Origin: Sphingomonas gellani
GTDB lineage: Bacteria; Pseudomonadota; Alphaproteobacteria; Sphingomonadales; Sphingomonadaceae
Direction: 5' to 3'
NCBI RefSeq assembly: GCF_900110035.1
Contig: NZ_FOCF01000005.1
Span: 1-64,000, forward strand
DNA length: 64,000 nucleotides
Shown: positions 47,300-56,063 of the stretch, piece after piece
Layout: every line of letters begins with the position of its first letter
How positions within the stretch are numbered: the stretch's first letter is position 1
Program-made: the position numbers and the translations under genes
Notes under the pieces: model-generated
Told to the model about the DNA's origin: nothing
What the model saw: the letters and a program-made list of their open reading frames with translations, nothing else
The model's database searches: none

Positions 47300-48385
47300 A
47301 TGAAGCTCGCGATCTTCGGACTGACGGTCAGCTCGTCCTGGGGAAACGGCCACGCGACGCTATGGCGCGGCCTGATCCGCGCCTTGGCCGCTCAGGGCCA
47401 TGAGGTGGTGTTCGTCGAACGGGACCTGCCCTGGTACGCGGAGCATCGCGACCTGACGGAACTGCCCGGCGCCCGCCTGCTGCTCCATTCCGATTGGCAG
47501 GACGTTCTCGACCAGCGCCGCGACATCCTCGACGCCGATGCGGTGATGGTCACATCCTATTGCCCCGATGCGCGCGCGGCGACCCGGCTGATCGAGGACG
47601 AGGCGCAGGGTGTGCGGCTGTTCTACGACCTCGACACGCCCGTCACGCTCGCCGCGATGGATGGAGGAGAAATCGCCTATTATCCCGCGGAAGGCCTCGG
47701 CGGGTTCGACCTGGTGCTCAGCTACACCGGCGGGCCCGCACTCGAGGCGCTGCGTCAGTGCGCGGGCGCGAAGCGGGTCGCGCCCCTGTACGGCCATGTC
47801 GATCCGACAGCGCACAGGCCTGTCGCGCCGATGGACATGTTCCGTGGCGACCTGTCCTATCTCGGCACCTACGCCGCGGATCGCCAGCCCGTCCTTGACG
47901 AGCTGTTCCTGCAACCGGCAGCGGGTGCGCCTGATCGCCGTTTCGTTCTGGGCGGGTCCAGCTATCCCGTGGACTTCGGTTGGCGGCCCAACATATTCTT
48001 CATGAACCACGTTGCGCCGCCGCATCACCCGGCATTCTTCTGCTCGTCGCGGCTGACGCTGAACGTCACGCGCCGCGACATGGCGGCGATGGGGTGGTGC
48101 CCGTCGGGCCGGCTGTTCGAGGCGGCGGCGTGCGGCGTCCCGATCGTGTCCGATAGCTGGGACGGCCTCGACCATTTCTTCGCGCCTGATGAGGAGATCA
48201 TCCTGGCGAACCGTGCCGAGGACGTGTTGGCCGCTCTCTCCCTCGCGGACACCGAACTGAGCCGCATCGCTCGTCGCGCTCGTGATCGTGTGCTGGCCGA
48301 ACACAGCTCAGCCGTGCGTGCGCAGGAACTCGTCTCGCTGATCGAGCAGGCACGGTGCACGAGCCATGTGGTCGCCGCCGCCTGA
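47300..48385 (+). CDS. CgeB-like glycosyltransferase
   Basis: 361 residues from the ATG at 47300 (MKLAIFGLTVSSSWGNGHAT). It has two Rossmann-like halves of a GT-B enzyme: 'GHEVVFVERDLPWYAEHRDL', 'LVLSYTGGPALEALRQ', and in the C-terminal half 'LNVTRRDMAAMGWCPSGRLF' and 'EAAACGVPIVSDSWDGLDHF'. This is the CgeB/Glyco_trans_1_2 group, which modifies surface or spore glycans. It overlaps by one base (TGATG) the nucleotidyltransferase gene that may supply its sugar nucleotide. Confidence 0.85.
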   Translation: MKLAIFGLTVSSSWGNGHATLWRGLIRALAAQGHEVVFVERDLPWYAEHRDLTELPGARLLLHSDWQDVLDQRRDILDADAVMVTSYCPDARAATRLIEDEAQGVRLFYDLDTPVTLAAMDGGEIAYYPAEGLGGFDLVLSYTGGPALEALRQCAGAKRVAPLYGHVDPTAHRPVAPMDMFRGDLSYLGTYAADRQPVLDELFLQPAAGAPDRRFVLGGSSYPVDFGWRPNIFFMNHVAPPHHPAFFCSSRLTLNVTRRDMAAMGWCPSGRLFEAAACGVPIVSDSWDGLDHFFAPDEEIILANRAEDVLAALSLADTELSRIARRARDRVLAEHSSAVRAQELVSLIEQARCTSHVVAAA

Positions 48386-49113
48386 TGTGGGGCATCATCC
48401 CGGCGGCCGGCAACGGCACCCGCATCCAGCCGCTCGCCTTTTCCAAGGAGCTGTTGCCCGTCGGCAGCCGCATCGACGAGGACGGCTGCGAGCGGCCGAA
48501 GGCAGTCAGCGAGTATCTGGTGGAGCGCATGATCGCCGGCGGCGCCACGCGCATCTGCTTCGTCATCAGCCCGACCAAGTCGGACATCATGCGCTATTAC
48601 GGCGGCGGTGTGCCCGGTGCGAGCACGGCCTTTGTCGTGCAACCGGCGGCCGGCGGGTTGTGCGACGCGATCTTCCGTGCGGCACCCCTGATCGGTCCCG
48701 ACGAGCAGGTTTTGGTCGGCCTGCCGGACACAATCTGGTTCCCCGGCGACGCGCTCGCCGCCCTGCCTGACGACCGGCTCTCCTTTCTTCTGTTCCCGGT
48801 CGACAAGCCGGACTTGTTCGACGCCGTCGTGCTGGACGCGGACGGACGGGTGGAGGAGATCGAGGTCAAGCGGCCGAACCCGCGCTCACACTGGATCTGG
48901 GGGGCGTTCAAGATGCCCGGTCGCGTCCTGCACGACCTGCACGCGCTATGGCTGCGACCCGAGCGCGGCGACGAATATATCGGCACGCTGGTCAACGCCT
49001 GGCTGGCCGAGGGCAATGTCGCTCATGGTGTCTGCGCCGGCACCAGCTATGTCGATGTCGGCACGCTGGGCGGCTATCGGTCGGCGATCGGCCTGCTGGC
49101 GGACGGCGACTGA
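48385..49113 (+). CDS. Sugar-nucleotide nucleotidyltransferase
   Basis: 242 residues; the ATG at 48385 overlaps the previous stop. 'IIPAAGNGTRIQPLAFSKEL' followed by LPVG is the NTP-transferase signature (G-x-G-T-R and the catalytic Lys). 'GLPDTIWFPGDAL' carries the metal Asp, and 'YVDVGTLGGYRSAIGLL' is the usual end of the RmlA/GalU-like fold. It would activate a sugar-1-phosphate for the coupled glycosyltransferase. The sugar is not predictable. Confidence 0.88.
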   Translation: MWGIIPAAGNGTRIQPLAFSKELLPVGSRIDEDGCERPKAVSEYLVERMIAGGATRICFVISPTKSDIMRYYGGGVPGASTAFVVQPAAGGLCDAIFRAAPLIGPDEQVLVGLPDTIWFPGDALAALPDDRLSFLLFPVDKPDLFDAVVLDADGRVEEIEVKRPNPRSHWIWGAFKMPGRVLHDLHALWLRPERGDEYIGTLVNAWLAEGNVAHGVCAGTSYVDVGTLGGYRSAIGLLADGD

Positions 49114-49115
49114 CG

Positions 49116-49964
49116 ATGGGGGCGCCCTCCGACGATGAGCTTCGCGAGAGTGCGCGCCATCGCGGGTTGAAGCTGGTTAAATCCAGGCGCCGCAAGCCGG
49201 GTGGCGATTTCGGCCTGTTCGGCCTTGTCGCGCCCGACGGCACGCCGCGGCTGGGCATGTCCGACGCGGGGCTGACCGCGACCGCGGAGGACGTCGCCCG
49301 CTTCCTACGCAAGGGCGATGCCGCGACATGGGCAAGTTCGGTTGAGGCGACGCCGGAGCGCGCGCCTGACCTCAAGCCCGTTTCCGCCGAGACCGAAACG
49401 CCGGATCGTAAGCCGCCGGCTGGGACATCGCCGCGTCAGAAGCGTGCCGCGAAAGCCCAGACCGCCGCCGCCAAACCAGCCAAGCCGCCCGCGACGTCGC
49501 TATTTAACGCTGCTCCCCCCGCGAAACCGGCGCCTCGGCACGATCCCGATATACGGCCCGCAATCCGCCGCGATGCCGAGCAACTGAGCGCCCTGATCCC
49601 CGATGCCGACGTCGCAATTCTGGCCGAGCGGATCGCCGCCGCGAGCGCGTCGGCAGAACCTGTGCTGGTCGCCGCCGCCGAAGACGGCACAGTGCTTGGC
49701 TGCCTCGCCTGGCATGTACTGCCCACGCTGCAACATGGACCGGTCGCGCGTCTGACGCTGTTGGTGGTCCATCCGCAGCATCGTCGGAAAGGCATCGGCC
49801 GCTTGCTGCTGAGCCGCTGGGCAACGGACGCAGCGTCACGCGGCGTGACCATGCTGGAGGCGGCCAGCGACATCGCGCTGGGCAACGCGCATGGCTTTTT
49901 CCGCCGCCTCGGGTTCACCCAGGCCAGCTACCGCTTCACGCGAGAGGACGGGCAGGACGACTAA
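49116..49964 (+). CDS. GNAT acetyltransferase with basic Ala/Pro-rich N-terminal extension
   Basis: 282 residues from the ATG at 49116, two bases after the preceding stop. Residues 1-65 form a small beta-rich domain ('RHRGLKLVKSRRRKPGGDFG', then LFGLVAPDG). Residues of about 75-140 are a Lys/Ala/Pro linker. The C-terminal 140 residues are a GNAT domain with the acetyl-CoA loop 'VVHPQHRRKGIGRLLLSRW' and 'NAHGFFRRLGFTQASYRF'. The basic N-terminus may bind nucleic acid or a partner. Likely in the operon with the nucleotidyltransferase. Substrate unknown. Confidence 0.8.
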   Translation: MGAPSDDELRESARHRGLKLVKSRRRKPGGDFGLFGLVAPDGTPRLGMSDAGLTATAEDVARFLRKGDAATWASSVEATPERAPDLKPVSAETETPDRKPPAGTSPRQKRAAKAQTAAAKPAKPPATSLFNAAPPAKPAPRHDPDIRPAIRRDAEQLSALIPDADVAILAERIAAASASAEPVLVAAAEDGTVLGCLAWHVLPTLQHGPVARLTLLVVHPQHRRKGIGRLLLSRWATDAASRGVTMLEAASDIALGNAHGFFRRLGFTQASYRFTREDGQDD

Positions 49965-50037
49965 GCCAGCGCGCAGCATCGCCGCCGAACGACCCGTTAG
50001 GCATTCCCCTACGCCCCCCGCCATGCAAAGACGGCCC

Positions 50038-50997
50038 ATGGCCAACACCCTGACCGCGCGCATCCGCGAGAACATCGTCTTGTACGGCGCGCTCGCCGCC
50101 AATCTCGGCATCGGTGTCGCCAAGTTCATTGCGGCCGGCATCTCGGGATCGTCGTCGATGCTGACGGAGGGGATCCACTCCTGCGTCGACAGTGGCAATC
50201 AGGTCCTGCTGCTTTATGGTCAGGCCCGCGCCAAGCGTCCTGCCGATGCGGCGCATCCCTTCGGCTACGGACGCGAGCTGTATTTCTGGGCCTTCGTCGT
50301 TGCCATCCTGATCTTCGCGATCGGCGCGGGCGTGTCGATCTACGAAGGTGTCGTGCACATCCAGGAACCGGAACCGCTGCGCAGCCCGGTCATCAACTAC
50401 ATCGTGCTGGCGATCTCGGTCGCGCTTGAGGGGTCGAGCTGGTTCATCGCGGTGCGCGAGTTCCGCCGGGTCAAGGGTGACACCGGCTGGTGGAAAGCGA
50501 TCCGCCGGTCGAAGGACCCGGCCGGCTTCATCGTGCTGTTCGAGGACTCCGCCGCGCTGGTCGGCCTGTTCATCGCCGCGATCGGGGTGTGGGCGAGCCA
50601 CCAGTGGAACGACCCCCGCATCGACGGCTATGCCTCGATCGCGATCGGTGTCGTGCTGGCGGCCGTCGCGGTGCTGCTGGCCCGCGAGTCCAAGGGGCTG
50701 CTGATCGGCGAGCGCGCCGATCCGCGCATCGTGGAACAGGTCCGCGCCACTGTCGCCGCTCAGGCCCGGATCACGGCGGTCAATCACGTCCGCACGATCC
50801 ACACCGCGCCCGACCGCATCTTCGTCGCGATCAGTGCGGATTTCGACGACGACCTGACCATGGGCGAAGGCGAAACACTGATCGAGGGGATCGAGAAGGA
50901 GCTGAAGACGGCGATCCCGCAGATCAGCTCCATCTACATCCGGCCTGAAAAACAGGAGGATGCGACCCTCACTTTCTCGGACGGCCAGCACGCCTGA
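50038..50997 (+). CDS. Cation diffusion facilitator (CDF) family transporter
   Basis: 319 residues from the ATG at 50038; an ATG five codons earlier is also possible. Six membrane helices with the metal-site motif in 'SSMLTEGIHSCVDSGNQ', then HPFGYGRELYFW, typical of the CzcD/ZitB-related group. The C-terminal cytoplasmic domain is of ferredoxin-like type ('VNHVRTIHTAPDRIFVAISA'). It exports zinc, cobalt or related divalent metals in exchange for protons. Single gene. Confidence 0.92.
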   Translation: MANTLTARIRENIVLYGALAANLGIGVAKFIAAGISGSSSMLTEGIHSCVDSGNQVLLLYGQARAKRPADAAHPFGYGRELYFWAFVVAILIFAIGAGVSIYEGVVHIQEPEPLRSPVINYIVLAISVALEGSSWFIAVREFRRVKGDTGWWKAIRRSKDPAGFIVLFEDSAALVGLFIAAIGVWASHQWNDPRIDGYASIAIGVVLAAVAVLLARESKGLLIGERADPRIVEQVRATVAAQARITAVNHVRTIHTAPDRIFVAISADFDDDLTMGEGETLIEGIEKELKTAIPQISSIYIRPEKQEDATLTFSDGQHA

Positions 50998-51047
50998 CGC
51001 ACAATCGCGCGCTTCGCACTGGTGAAATACCATTGTATATTGGGGCG

Positions 51048-51767
51048 ATGAGCAGGCTGCTTCGCCTTGTCCTTGCAATGCTTCTCTGGATCGGCGTGGC
51101 CCTTCCGGCGCAAGCCGCGGTGACCATCACCTTCTGGAGCCACGAGCTGGGCAACAGCTTCCCGCACGCCTTTTTCACGTTGCGCGGAACGCCCGATGCC
51201 GGAGGGCCGCCGGTCGACGTCAATTACGGCTTCACGGCAAAATCGGTCAGCCCGGCGCTGCTGATAGGAACCGTGCCGGGTCGGCTCGACATCTCAACCC
51301 CCGGCTATATGCGGGGCAGCGACGCGCAATTCTCCGTGGTGCTGACCGACCAGCAATATACCGACATCCTGACCCTGATCGCCGACTGGGACGACAAGAC
51401 CGGCGACGGCCATTACAATCTGGGCAATCGCAACTGCATCCACTTCGTCAAGGAGGCCGCCCGCATCGCCGGGCTGGATGGGCTGGATCAGCCGCGCCTG
51501 ATGCGCAAGCCACGATCCTACCTAAAGGCTGTGGAGGCGGCGAACACGGGCCGCGTGACCCCGGTCAATCTGCATGGCAGCGTGTATCTGGTCCAGCTTC
51601 CGCCGTTGCCGACGACGCAGCCCTCCGCCTCAATTGTCAGGACGGCAGAGGCTCAGTCCGCGACGACCAGCAACCCATCAGCTTCGCAGGCCATCGCCAC
51701 CACGCCTCCGCCGGCGGCGCAGGCAGGCACCGCGCTCGCGGCGCCTGCGGGAGTCATAACTCCCTAG
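51048..51767 (+). CDS. Exported protein with conserved NCxHF motif
   Basis: 239 residues from the ATG at 51048 with a signal peptide (RLVLAMLLWIGVALPAQA). The mature domain of about 150 residues shows 'SHELGNSFPHAFFTLRG', 'YTDILTLIADWD' and 'GHYNLGNRNCIHFVKEAARI'. A His early and an N-C-x-H motif late resemble circularly arranged NlpC/P60-like or LRAT-type cysteine hydrolases, but I cannot assign a family. The last 60 residues are a Pro/Thr/Ala-rich tail. Possibly an envelope hydrolase. Confidence 0.6.
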   Translation: MSRLLRLVLAMLLWIGVALPAQAAVTITFWSHELGNSFPHAFFTLRGTPDAGGPPVDVNYGFTAKSVSPALLIGTVPGRLDISTPGYMRGSDAQFSVVLTDQQYTDILTLIADWDDKTGDGHYNLGNRNCIHFVKEAARIAGLDGLDQPRLMRKPRSYLKAVEAANTGRVTPVNLHGSVYLVQLPPLPTTQPSASIVRTAEAQSATTSNPSASQAIATTPPPAAQAGTALAAPAGVITP

Positions 51768-51807
51768 CCCTAACACTAGGCCGATGCCCCAGCGGACGTT
51801 GTTTGTA

Positions 51808-52593
51808 TCACGCCGCCGTCCATCCCCCATCGACGCTCAGGTTCGCGCCCGTGATCGATCCCGCCTCATCCTGGCACAGGAACAGCGCCAGCGCCGCGAC
51901 CTCCTCAGGAGTGACGAAGCGCTTGGTCGGCTGCGCGGCCAGCAGCACGTCGTCCATGACCTGATCGCGCGTCATTCCGCGCGCGGCCATCGTGTCCGGG
52001 ATCTGCGCCTCAACCAGCGGCGTCCAGACATAGCCGGGGGAGATCATGTTGACCGTGATGCCGTCCCGCGCGACCTCCAACGCCACCGTCTTGGTCAGGC
52101 CGGCGAGCCCGTGCTTGGCGGCGACATAGGCGGACTTGTTGGGACTGGCGACCAGCGAATGCGCCGACCCGGTGGAGATGATGCGCCCCCATCCTGTTCC
52201 GCGCATGTGCGGGACGGCTGCGCGCATGACGTGAAAGGCGGACGACAGGTTGATCGCCAGGATGGCGTCCCAGCGATCGGTGGGAAAGCGGTCCACCGGC
52301 GCGACATGCTGGATGCCGGCGTTGTTGACCACGATGTCGCAACTTCCCGTTTCCGCCACCGCGCGCTCGACCATGGCGGCGATCTGGTCGGGGTCCGTCA
52401 TGTCGGCCGGATCGTAGAGCGCGACGCCCCCACTTGCGGCGGCCAGCTCCACCCGGATCGTCTCGATCGCGTCCGCGTCGCCGAAGCCGTTCAGCACCAC
52501 CGACGCGCCGGCCCCCGCCAAGACGCGGGCGCATGCCAACCCGATGCCCGATGTCGAACCCGTGACGATCGCGGTACGTCCGTTCAGATGCAT
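51808..52593 (-). CDS. bdhA: D-3-hydroxybutyrate dehydrogenase
   Basis: 261 residues from the ATG at 52593 (MHLNGRTAIVTG). Short-chain dehydrogenase: NAD loop 'TGSTSGIGLACARVLAGAGA', 'NNAGIQHVAPVDRFPTDRWD', Ser in 'STGSAHSLVA', YxxxK in 'SAYVAAKHGLAGLTKT'. The IQHVAPV stretch and the 'GYVWTPLVEAQIPDTM' segment are specific for the 3-hydroxybutyrate enzyme. It oxidises hydroxybutyrate from polyhydroxybutyrate breakdown to acetoacetate. Confidence 0.93.
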   Translation of the reverse strand: MHLNGRTAIVTGSTSGIGLACARVLAGAGASVVLNGFGDADAIETIRVELAAASGGVALYDPADMTDPDQIAAMVERAVAETGSCDIVVNNAGIQHVAPVDRFPTDRWDAILAINLSSAFHVMRAAVPHMRGTGWGRIISTGSAHSLVASPNKSAYVAAKHGLAGLTKTVALEVARDGITVNMISPGYVWTPLVEAQIPDTMAARGMTRDQVMDDVLLAAQPTKRFVTPEEVAALALFLCQDEAGSITGANLSVDGGWTAA

Positions 52594-52699
52594 GGCGCTC
52601 TCCTTCGGCCCCGCCATGCGCGCGCGTCATGCGGCTTGCAACCGGGTGGCAGTTGCGGGCATTCCACACCCCATATCCTTTCTCCGGAGTGCCCTTTCC

Positions 52700-53614
52700 A
52701 TGCGGCTCGACGATTTCGACCCCAACATCAACGTCGGCGAACAAAGCAACCGGGGCGGCGGCTTCGGTGGCGGTGGCGGCGGCAACCTCATCTTCGGGCT
52801 CCTGCCGCTCATCGGTAGCCGCTTCGGATGTGGCGGCGTTGTGGTCGTGCTGTTGCTGCTGGCTGTGTTCGGCGGCCTCGGCAATCTGGGTGGCATGCTC
52901 GGCGGTGGTGGCGGCAGCGGCGTTCCCGCGACCCGGTCCGCGCCGACGGAGGGCGGTTCGGACGCGCGCACGATCTGCCTGCGCAATCCCGATCGCAAGG
53001 CGGCGTGCAACGCCTTCAGCTCCGCGCAACAGACATGGGCGGCGATCTTCCAGAAGTCCGGGCAACGCTTCCAGGCGCCCTCGCTCCAGTTCTTCGACAG
53101 CAACGGCACGTCTGGCTGCGGTGCGGCGCAGGCCGCGATGGGTCCATTCTACTGCCCGACCGATCGCGGCATCTACCTCGACACCAGCTTCTTCAACGAA
53201 CTGGCGAACCGCTTCGGCGCATCGGGCGACTTCGCGCAGGATTATGTGATCGCGCATGAGTTCGGCCACCATATCCAGAACCTGCTCGGCACCTCCGATC
53301 AGGTGCACAACATCCAGCGTTCTTCTGGCGAGCGGGAGGGCAATGCCGCATCAGTCCGGCTCGAGTTGCAGGCGGATTGCTATGCCGGCGTGTGGGCGGC
53401 GCAGAACCGCGACCGCCTCGATCCGGGCGACATCCAAGAGGGGATGACCGCGGCACAGGCGATCGGCGACGACACGCTTCAGCAGAGATCGGGTGGACGC
53501 GTGGTGCCGGACAGCTTCACGCACGGCACATCGGCACAGCGCATGCACTGGCTGAAGGTCGGCCTGGACAGCGGCGACCCTGCCCGGTGCGACACGTTCA
53601 ACGGCGCGATCTGA
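52700..53614 (+). CDS. ypfJ: YpfJ/KPN_02809-type neutral zinc metallopeptidase
   Basis: 304 residues from the ATG at 52700 (MRLDDFDPNINVGEQSNRGG). One membrane helix after a Gly-rich stretch ('GCGGVVVVLLLLAVFGGLGN'). The zinc site HExxH is in 'IAHEFGHHIQNLLGTSDQV', with 'ELQADCYAGVWAAQ' downstream supplying another conserved motif. It is a widespread predicted zincin anchored in the inner membrane; physiological substrate unknown. Confidence 0.93.
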   Translation: MRLDDFDPNINVGEQSNRGGGFGGGGGGNLIFGLLPLIGSRFGCGGVVVVLLLLAVFGGLGNLGGMLGGGGGSGVPATRSAPTEGGSDARTICLRNPDRKAACNAFSSAQQTWAAIFQKSGQRFQAPSLQFFDSNGTSGCGAAQAAMGPFYCPTDRGIYLDTSFFNELANRFGASGDFAQDYVIAHEFGHHIQNLLGTSDQVHNIQRSSGEREGNAASVRLELQADCYAGVWAAQNRDRLDPGDIQEGMTAAQAIGDDTLQQRSGGRVVPDSFTHGTSAQRMHWLKVGLDSGDPARCDTFNGAI

Positions 53615-53820
53615 GCGAAAGGCGGGGCGGTTAGCCCCGCCACCGCCTGCCCGCATGATCGGGTTCGTGCGACTCTAGGCACCCATCGTCCCTCGCAGGA
53701 GCAATGCTCTCCTGGTGCGACCCATTCTGCGGCAGTTCAGAGCGCCGGGCACCTCAAGGCAACGAACGTGGCGCAAGTGGTTTGCGCGAAGGCTCGCCAC
53801 CAACCTGTTGAGGCACGCAA

Positions 53821-53848
53821 AAGGCCCGGGCATTGCTGCCCGGGCCTT
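53821..53848. terminator. Bidirectional terminator
   Basis: AAGGCCCGGGCA (53821-53832) pairs perfectly with TGCCCGGGCCTT (53837-53848), loop TTGC, with an A run on the left and T residues on the right. It separates the convergent zinc peptidase and DUF2171 genes. The preceding 200 bases hold no gene. Confidence 0.85.
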
Positions 53849-53874
53849 TCGTTATCCTGGAAAGCTGGACCGGC

Positions 53875-54930
53875 TCAGTAGGTGCCGGAGAAGCTCTTGT
53901 TCAGGTTCGTACCGGCGGTCGGCCGATCACCAGTGGTCTGGTCTGACCGCGTGCGATCGTTGCTGTCGCTGCCGAACGGCTGCTGCCGCTCTTCGTCGCG
54001 CCAATGGTTCTTGGCCTCCTGCGCCGTCTTGCTCAGCGTCACCTTGGTGTCGACCGTCTGGATCCAGCGCGAAGGAATCGAGTGATGGTGGCCACCCGCG
54101 TCCGCGTCGCTCTTGGTCAGCACGATGCGATCACCGCGAACTTTGTCGACGGTACCGACATGCTCGCCATCGGAACCGACGACGTCCATATGCTCCTCGA
54201 CCTTGCCGAGCGAGTCGCGCTGGCCCTGGCGCGCGGTGCGCCACGTCGCGAACTCGCTGTTGAACCGGTCGCGATTCTCATTGCGATATTCGTGATAGTC
54301 TCGGTCCAGCGCGTCGATCTGGCCACGCCGCCAAGTCTGGTAATGGCGGTCGGACGAATGCTCGTCGCGGCCGTACTGGCGCTCGTCCTGCGCTTCATCG
54401 AACTGACGCCGGCGCTCAGCCTCCTCGTCACCAAACCAGGAGCGGACCTCGTCGCCGGCGCGGGCAAAGAAGCCACGCTCTTCATAGTCGTAGCCCTGCG
54501 GCTGACGGCCGTAGCCACGATCCCGTGAGCCATAGTCCCGACCGCGACGGCTATCGTCGTCCTGATCGCGGTAGCGTCCCACGTCCTCGAACCGGCGACC
54601 GTCATGCGCGTAGCTGCCATGATATTGCGAGTTTCCGGAACGATCCATGTTTGCACCGTAGCCGGTCGGGCGACCATAGCCACGATCGCGATTTGCACCC
54701 TGATCATAGCCGCCGCGATACTGGTCGCGTCCACCGCCGAAGCTGCGGTCACGCTGCTCGTAACGATCGTTGCCATATTCACGCGAGCCCCAGTCGCGGT
54801 GCGCGTCATCACCCAGCCTGTCGGCGGCCTGGTATTCGCGTGCGCTGGAATAGCTGTAGTCGCGACCCGAGCCGAAGTTGCGGCCGTAATCGCCGGCCTT
54901 GCTGGTTCGGGAATAGCGTTCGTCGCCCAT
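53875..54930 (-). CDS. SWFGD/DUF2171 domain protein with long Gly-Arg-Tyr-Asp-rich region
   Basis: 351 residues from the second of two adjacent ATG codons, 5 bases after GGAGG. Residues 1-150 are of low complexity, rich in G, R, Y and D ('RDQYRGGYDQGANRDRGYGR'). A segment 'GFFARAGDEVRSWFGDEEAE' follows, then a helical DRHY/R-rich part, and a C-terminal DUF2171 domain ('VVGSDGEHVGTVDKVRGDRI', 'HHHSIPSRWIQTVDTKVTLS') that resembles a PRC barrel. Such proteins are common in sphingomonads and often linked to stress. The disordered half may support condensate-like behaviour, which is speculation. Confidence 0.8.
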   Translation of the reverse strand: MGDERYSRTSKAGDYGRNFGSGRDYSYSSAREYQAADRLGDDAHRDWGSREYGNDRYEQRDRSFGGGRDQYRGGYDQGANRDRGYGRPTGYGANMDRSGNSQYHGSYAHDGRRFEDVGRYRDQDDDSRRGRDYGSRDRGYGRQPQGYDYEERGFFARAGDEVRSWFGDEEAERRRQFDEAQDERQYGRDEHSSDRHYQTWRRGQIDALDRDYHEYRNENRDRFNSEFATWRTARQGQRDSLGKVEEHMDVVGSDGEHVGTVDKVRGDRIVLTKSDADAGGHHHSIPSRWIQTVDTKVTLSKTAQEAKNHWRDEERQQPFGSDSNDRTRSDQTTGDRPTAGTNLNKSFSGTY

Positions 54931-55160
54931 CATGTCCTCCTGGTAGACGTTCCTGCGAGGGCCCGGCCCGTCGATCGCGCACCGGTGACCTGTGTTATGA
55001 AGGCACGAGGGCGATCTTGGTTCCTGTGCCCCGGGCTCCCGCTGAAACGGTTCGTCGCATGAACCCAGTTCGCCCACGCGCTTCATCGCAAACGGGCTGT
55101 TGCAAGCGGCCCGATCACCGGCTAGAGGCGGCGCTCCCGGCACAGGCCGGATCCGGGCGC

Positions 55161-55236
55161 GGGGCCGTAGCTCAGATGGGAGAGCGCTGCAATCGCACTG
55201 CAGAGGTCAGGGGTTCGATTCCCCTCGGCTCCACCA
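55161..55236 (+). tRNA. tRNA-Ala(CGC)
   Basis: A 76-base cloverleaf with encoded CCA: acceptor stem GGGGCCG/CGGCTCC, D arm GCTC...GAGC, anticodon arm CTGCA-ATCGCAC-TGCAG with anticodon CGC, T arm AGGGG-TTCGATT-CCCCT. It reads GCG alanine codons, which are frequent in this GC-rich genome. Confidence 0.97.
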
Positions 55237-55301
55237 CGCCCGAGAAGGTTCAGGTCATCCGGCAAGAGTGATCCGACCGGACCCTCTCGCACTTTGATGT
55301 C

Positions 55302-56063
55302 ATGACCGACCAGCCAATCGCGATTCCCGCCGCGACCCTCGTGATCTTTCGCGAGCGGGACGGCAGGCGCCCCGAACTGCTGATGCTGGAGCGGTCGACC
55401 GCGATGCGTTTCGCGGCAGGCGCGACGGTGTTTCCCGGCGGCCGCATCGACGCCGCCGACCATCTATTCGCGCAGAACATCGGCTGCACCGATGCTGAAG
55501 AGGGGGCGGCACGCATCGCCGCGCTTCGGGAAACGCTGGAGGAAACCGGCGTCCCGATCGGCCTCTCGCCGGTGCCGGACCTGCTCACCACGGCGCTTCT
55601 GCGGCAGCGCATGCTTGCCGGGACACCGTACGAGCAGGTTCTCGATGACGCCGGTCTCTCGATCGACCTGACCGGCCTTACACCTTTAGCGCGCTGGCGC
55701 CCGAACCTGCCGAGCGGCCGCGTCTTCGACACCCGCTTCTACCTCGCAGTACATCCTGATGGTGCGCCTGAGGGGCGGGTCGACGGCACGGAGAACACCC
55801 GCCTGTTCTGGGCCAACGCAGCCGACGTGCTGGCCCAGGCCGACGCCGGCGCCGCCCGCCTGCTCTTTCCCACGCGCCGCAATCTGGAACGGCTCGCGCT
55901 GTTCGCGGATCATGCGGCGGCGGTCCGTGACGCCGGGCGCCATCCGGTCCGCACCATCAAACCCTTTGTCAGAAAGATGGGCGGCGAGGACATGCTCTGC
56001 ATCCCGGAAGGGATCGGCTATCCGATTACGACGGAGCCGCTACGCTCGGTGGTGCGCGGCTGA
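55302..56063 (+). CDS. Nudix hydrolase (NUDT19-like)
   Basis: 253 residues. The Nudix box is split by an insertion, as in the NUDT19/CoA diphosphatase-like group: 'FPGGRIDAADH' then 'AALRETLEETGVPIG' with the REx2EEx catalytic core. The C-terminal part 'VRTIKPFVRKMGGEDMLCIP' is typical of sphingomonad members. It hydrolyses nucleoside diphosphate derivatives, possibly CoA species. It overlaps the extensin-like gene by one base (TGATG). Confidence 0.88.
   Translation: MTDQPIAIPAATLVIFRERDGRRPELLMLERSTAMRFAAGATVFPGGRIDAADHLFAQNIGCTDAEEGAARIAALRETLEETGVPIGLSPVPDLLTTALLRQRMLAGTPYEQVLDDAGLSIDLTGLTPLARWRPNLPSGRVFDTRFYLAVHPDGAPEGRVDGTENTRLFWANAADVLAQADAGAARLLFPTRRNLERLALFADHAAAVRDAGRHPVRTIKPFVRKMGGEDMLCIPEGIGYPITTEPLRSVVRG

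Noticed and set aside
55122..55463. A 113-codon minus-strand frame containing GNRTPDLCSAIAALSHLSYG
   Set aside because: Antisense of tRNA-Ala, again a common false gene.
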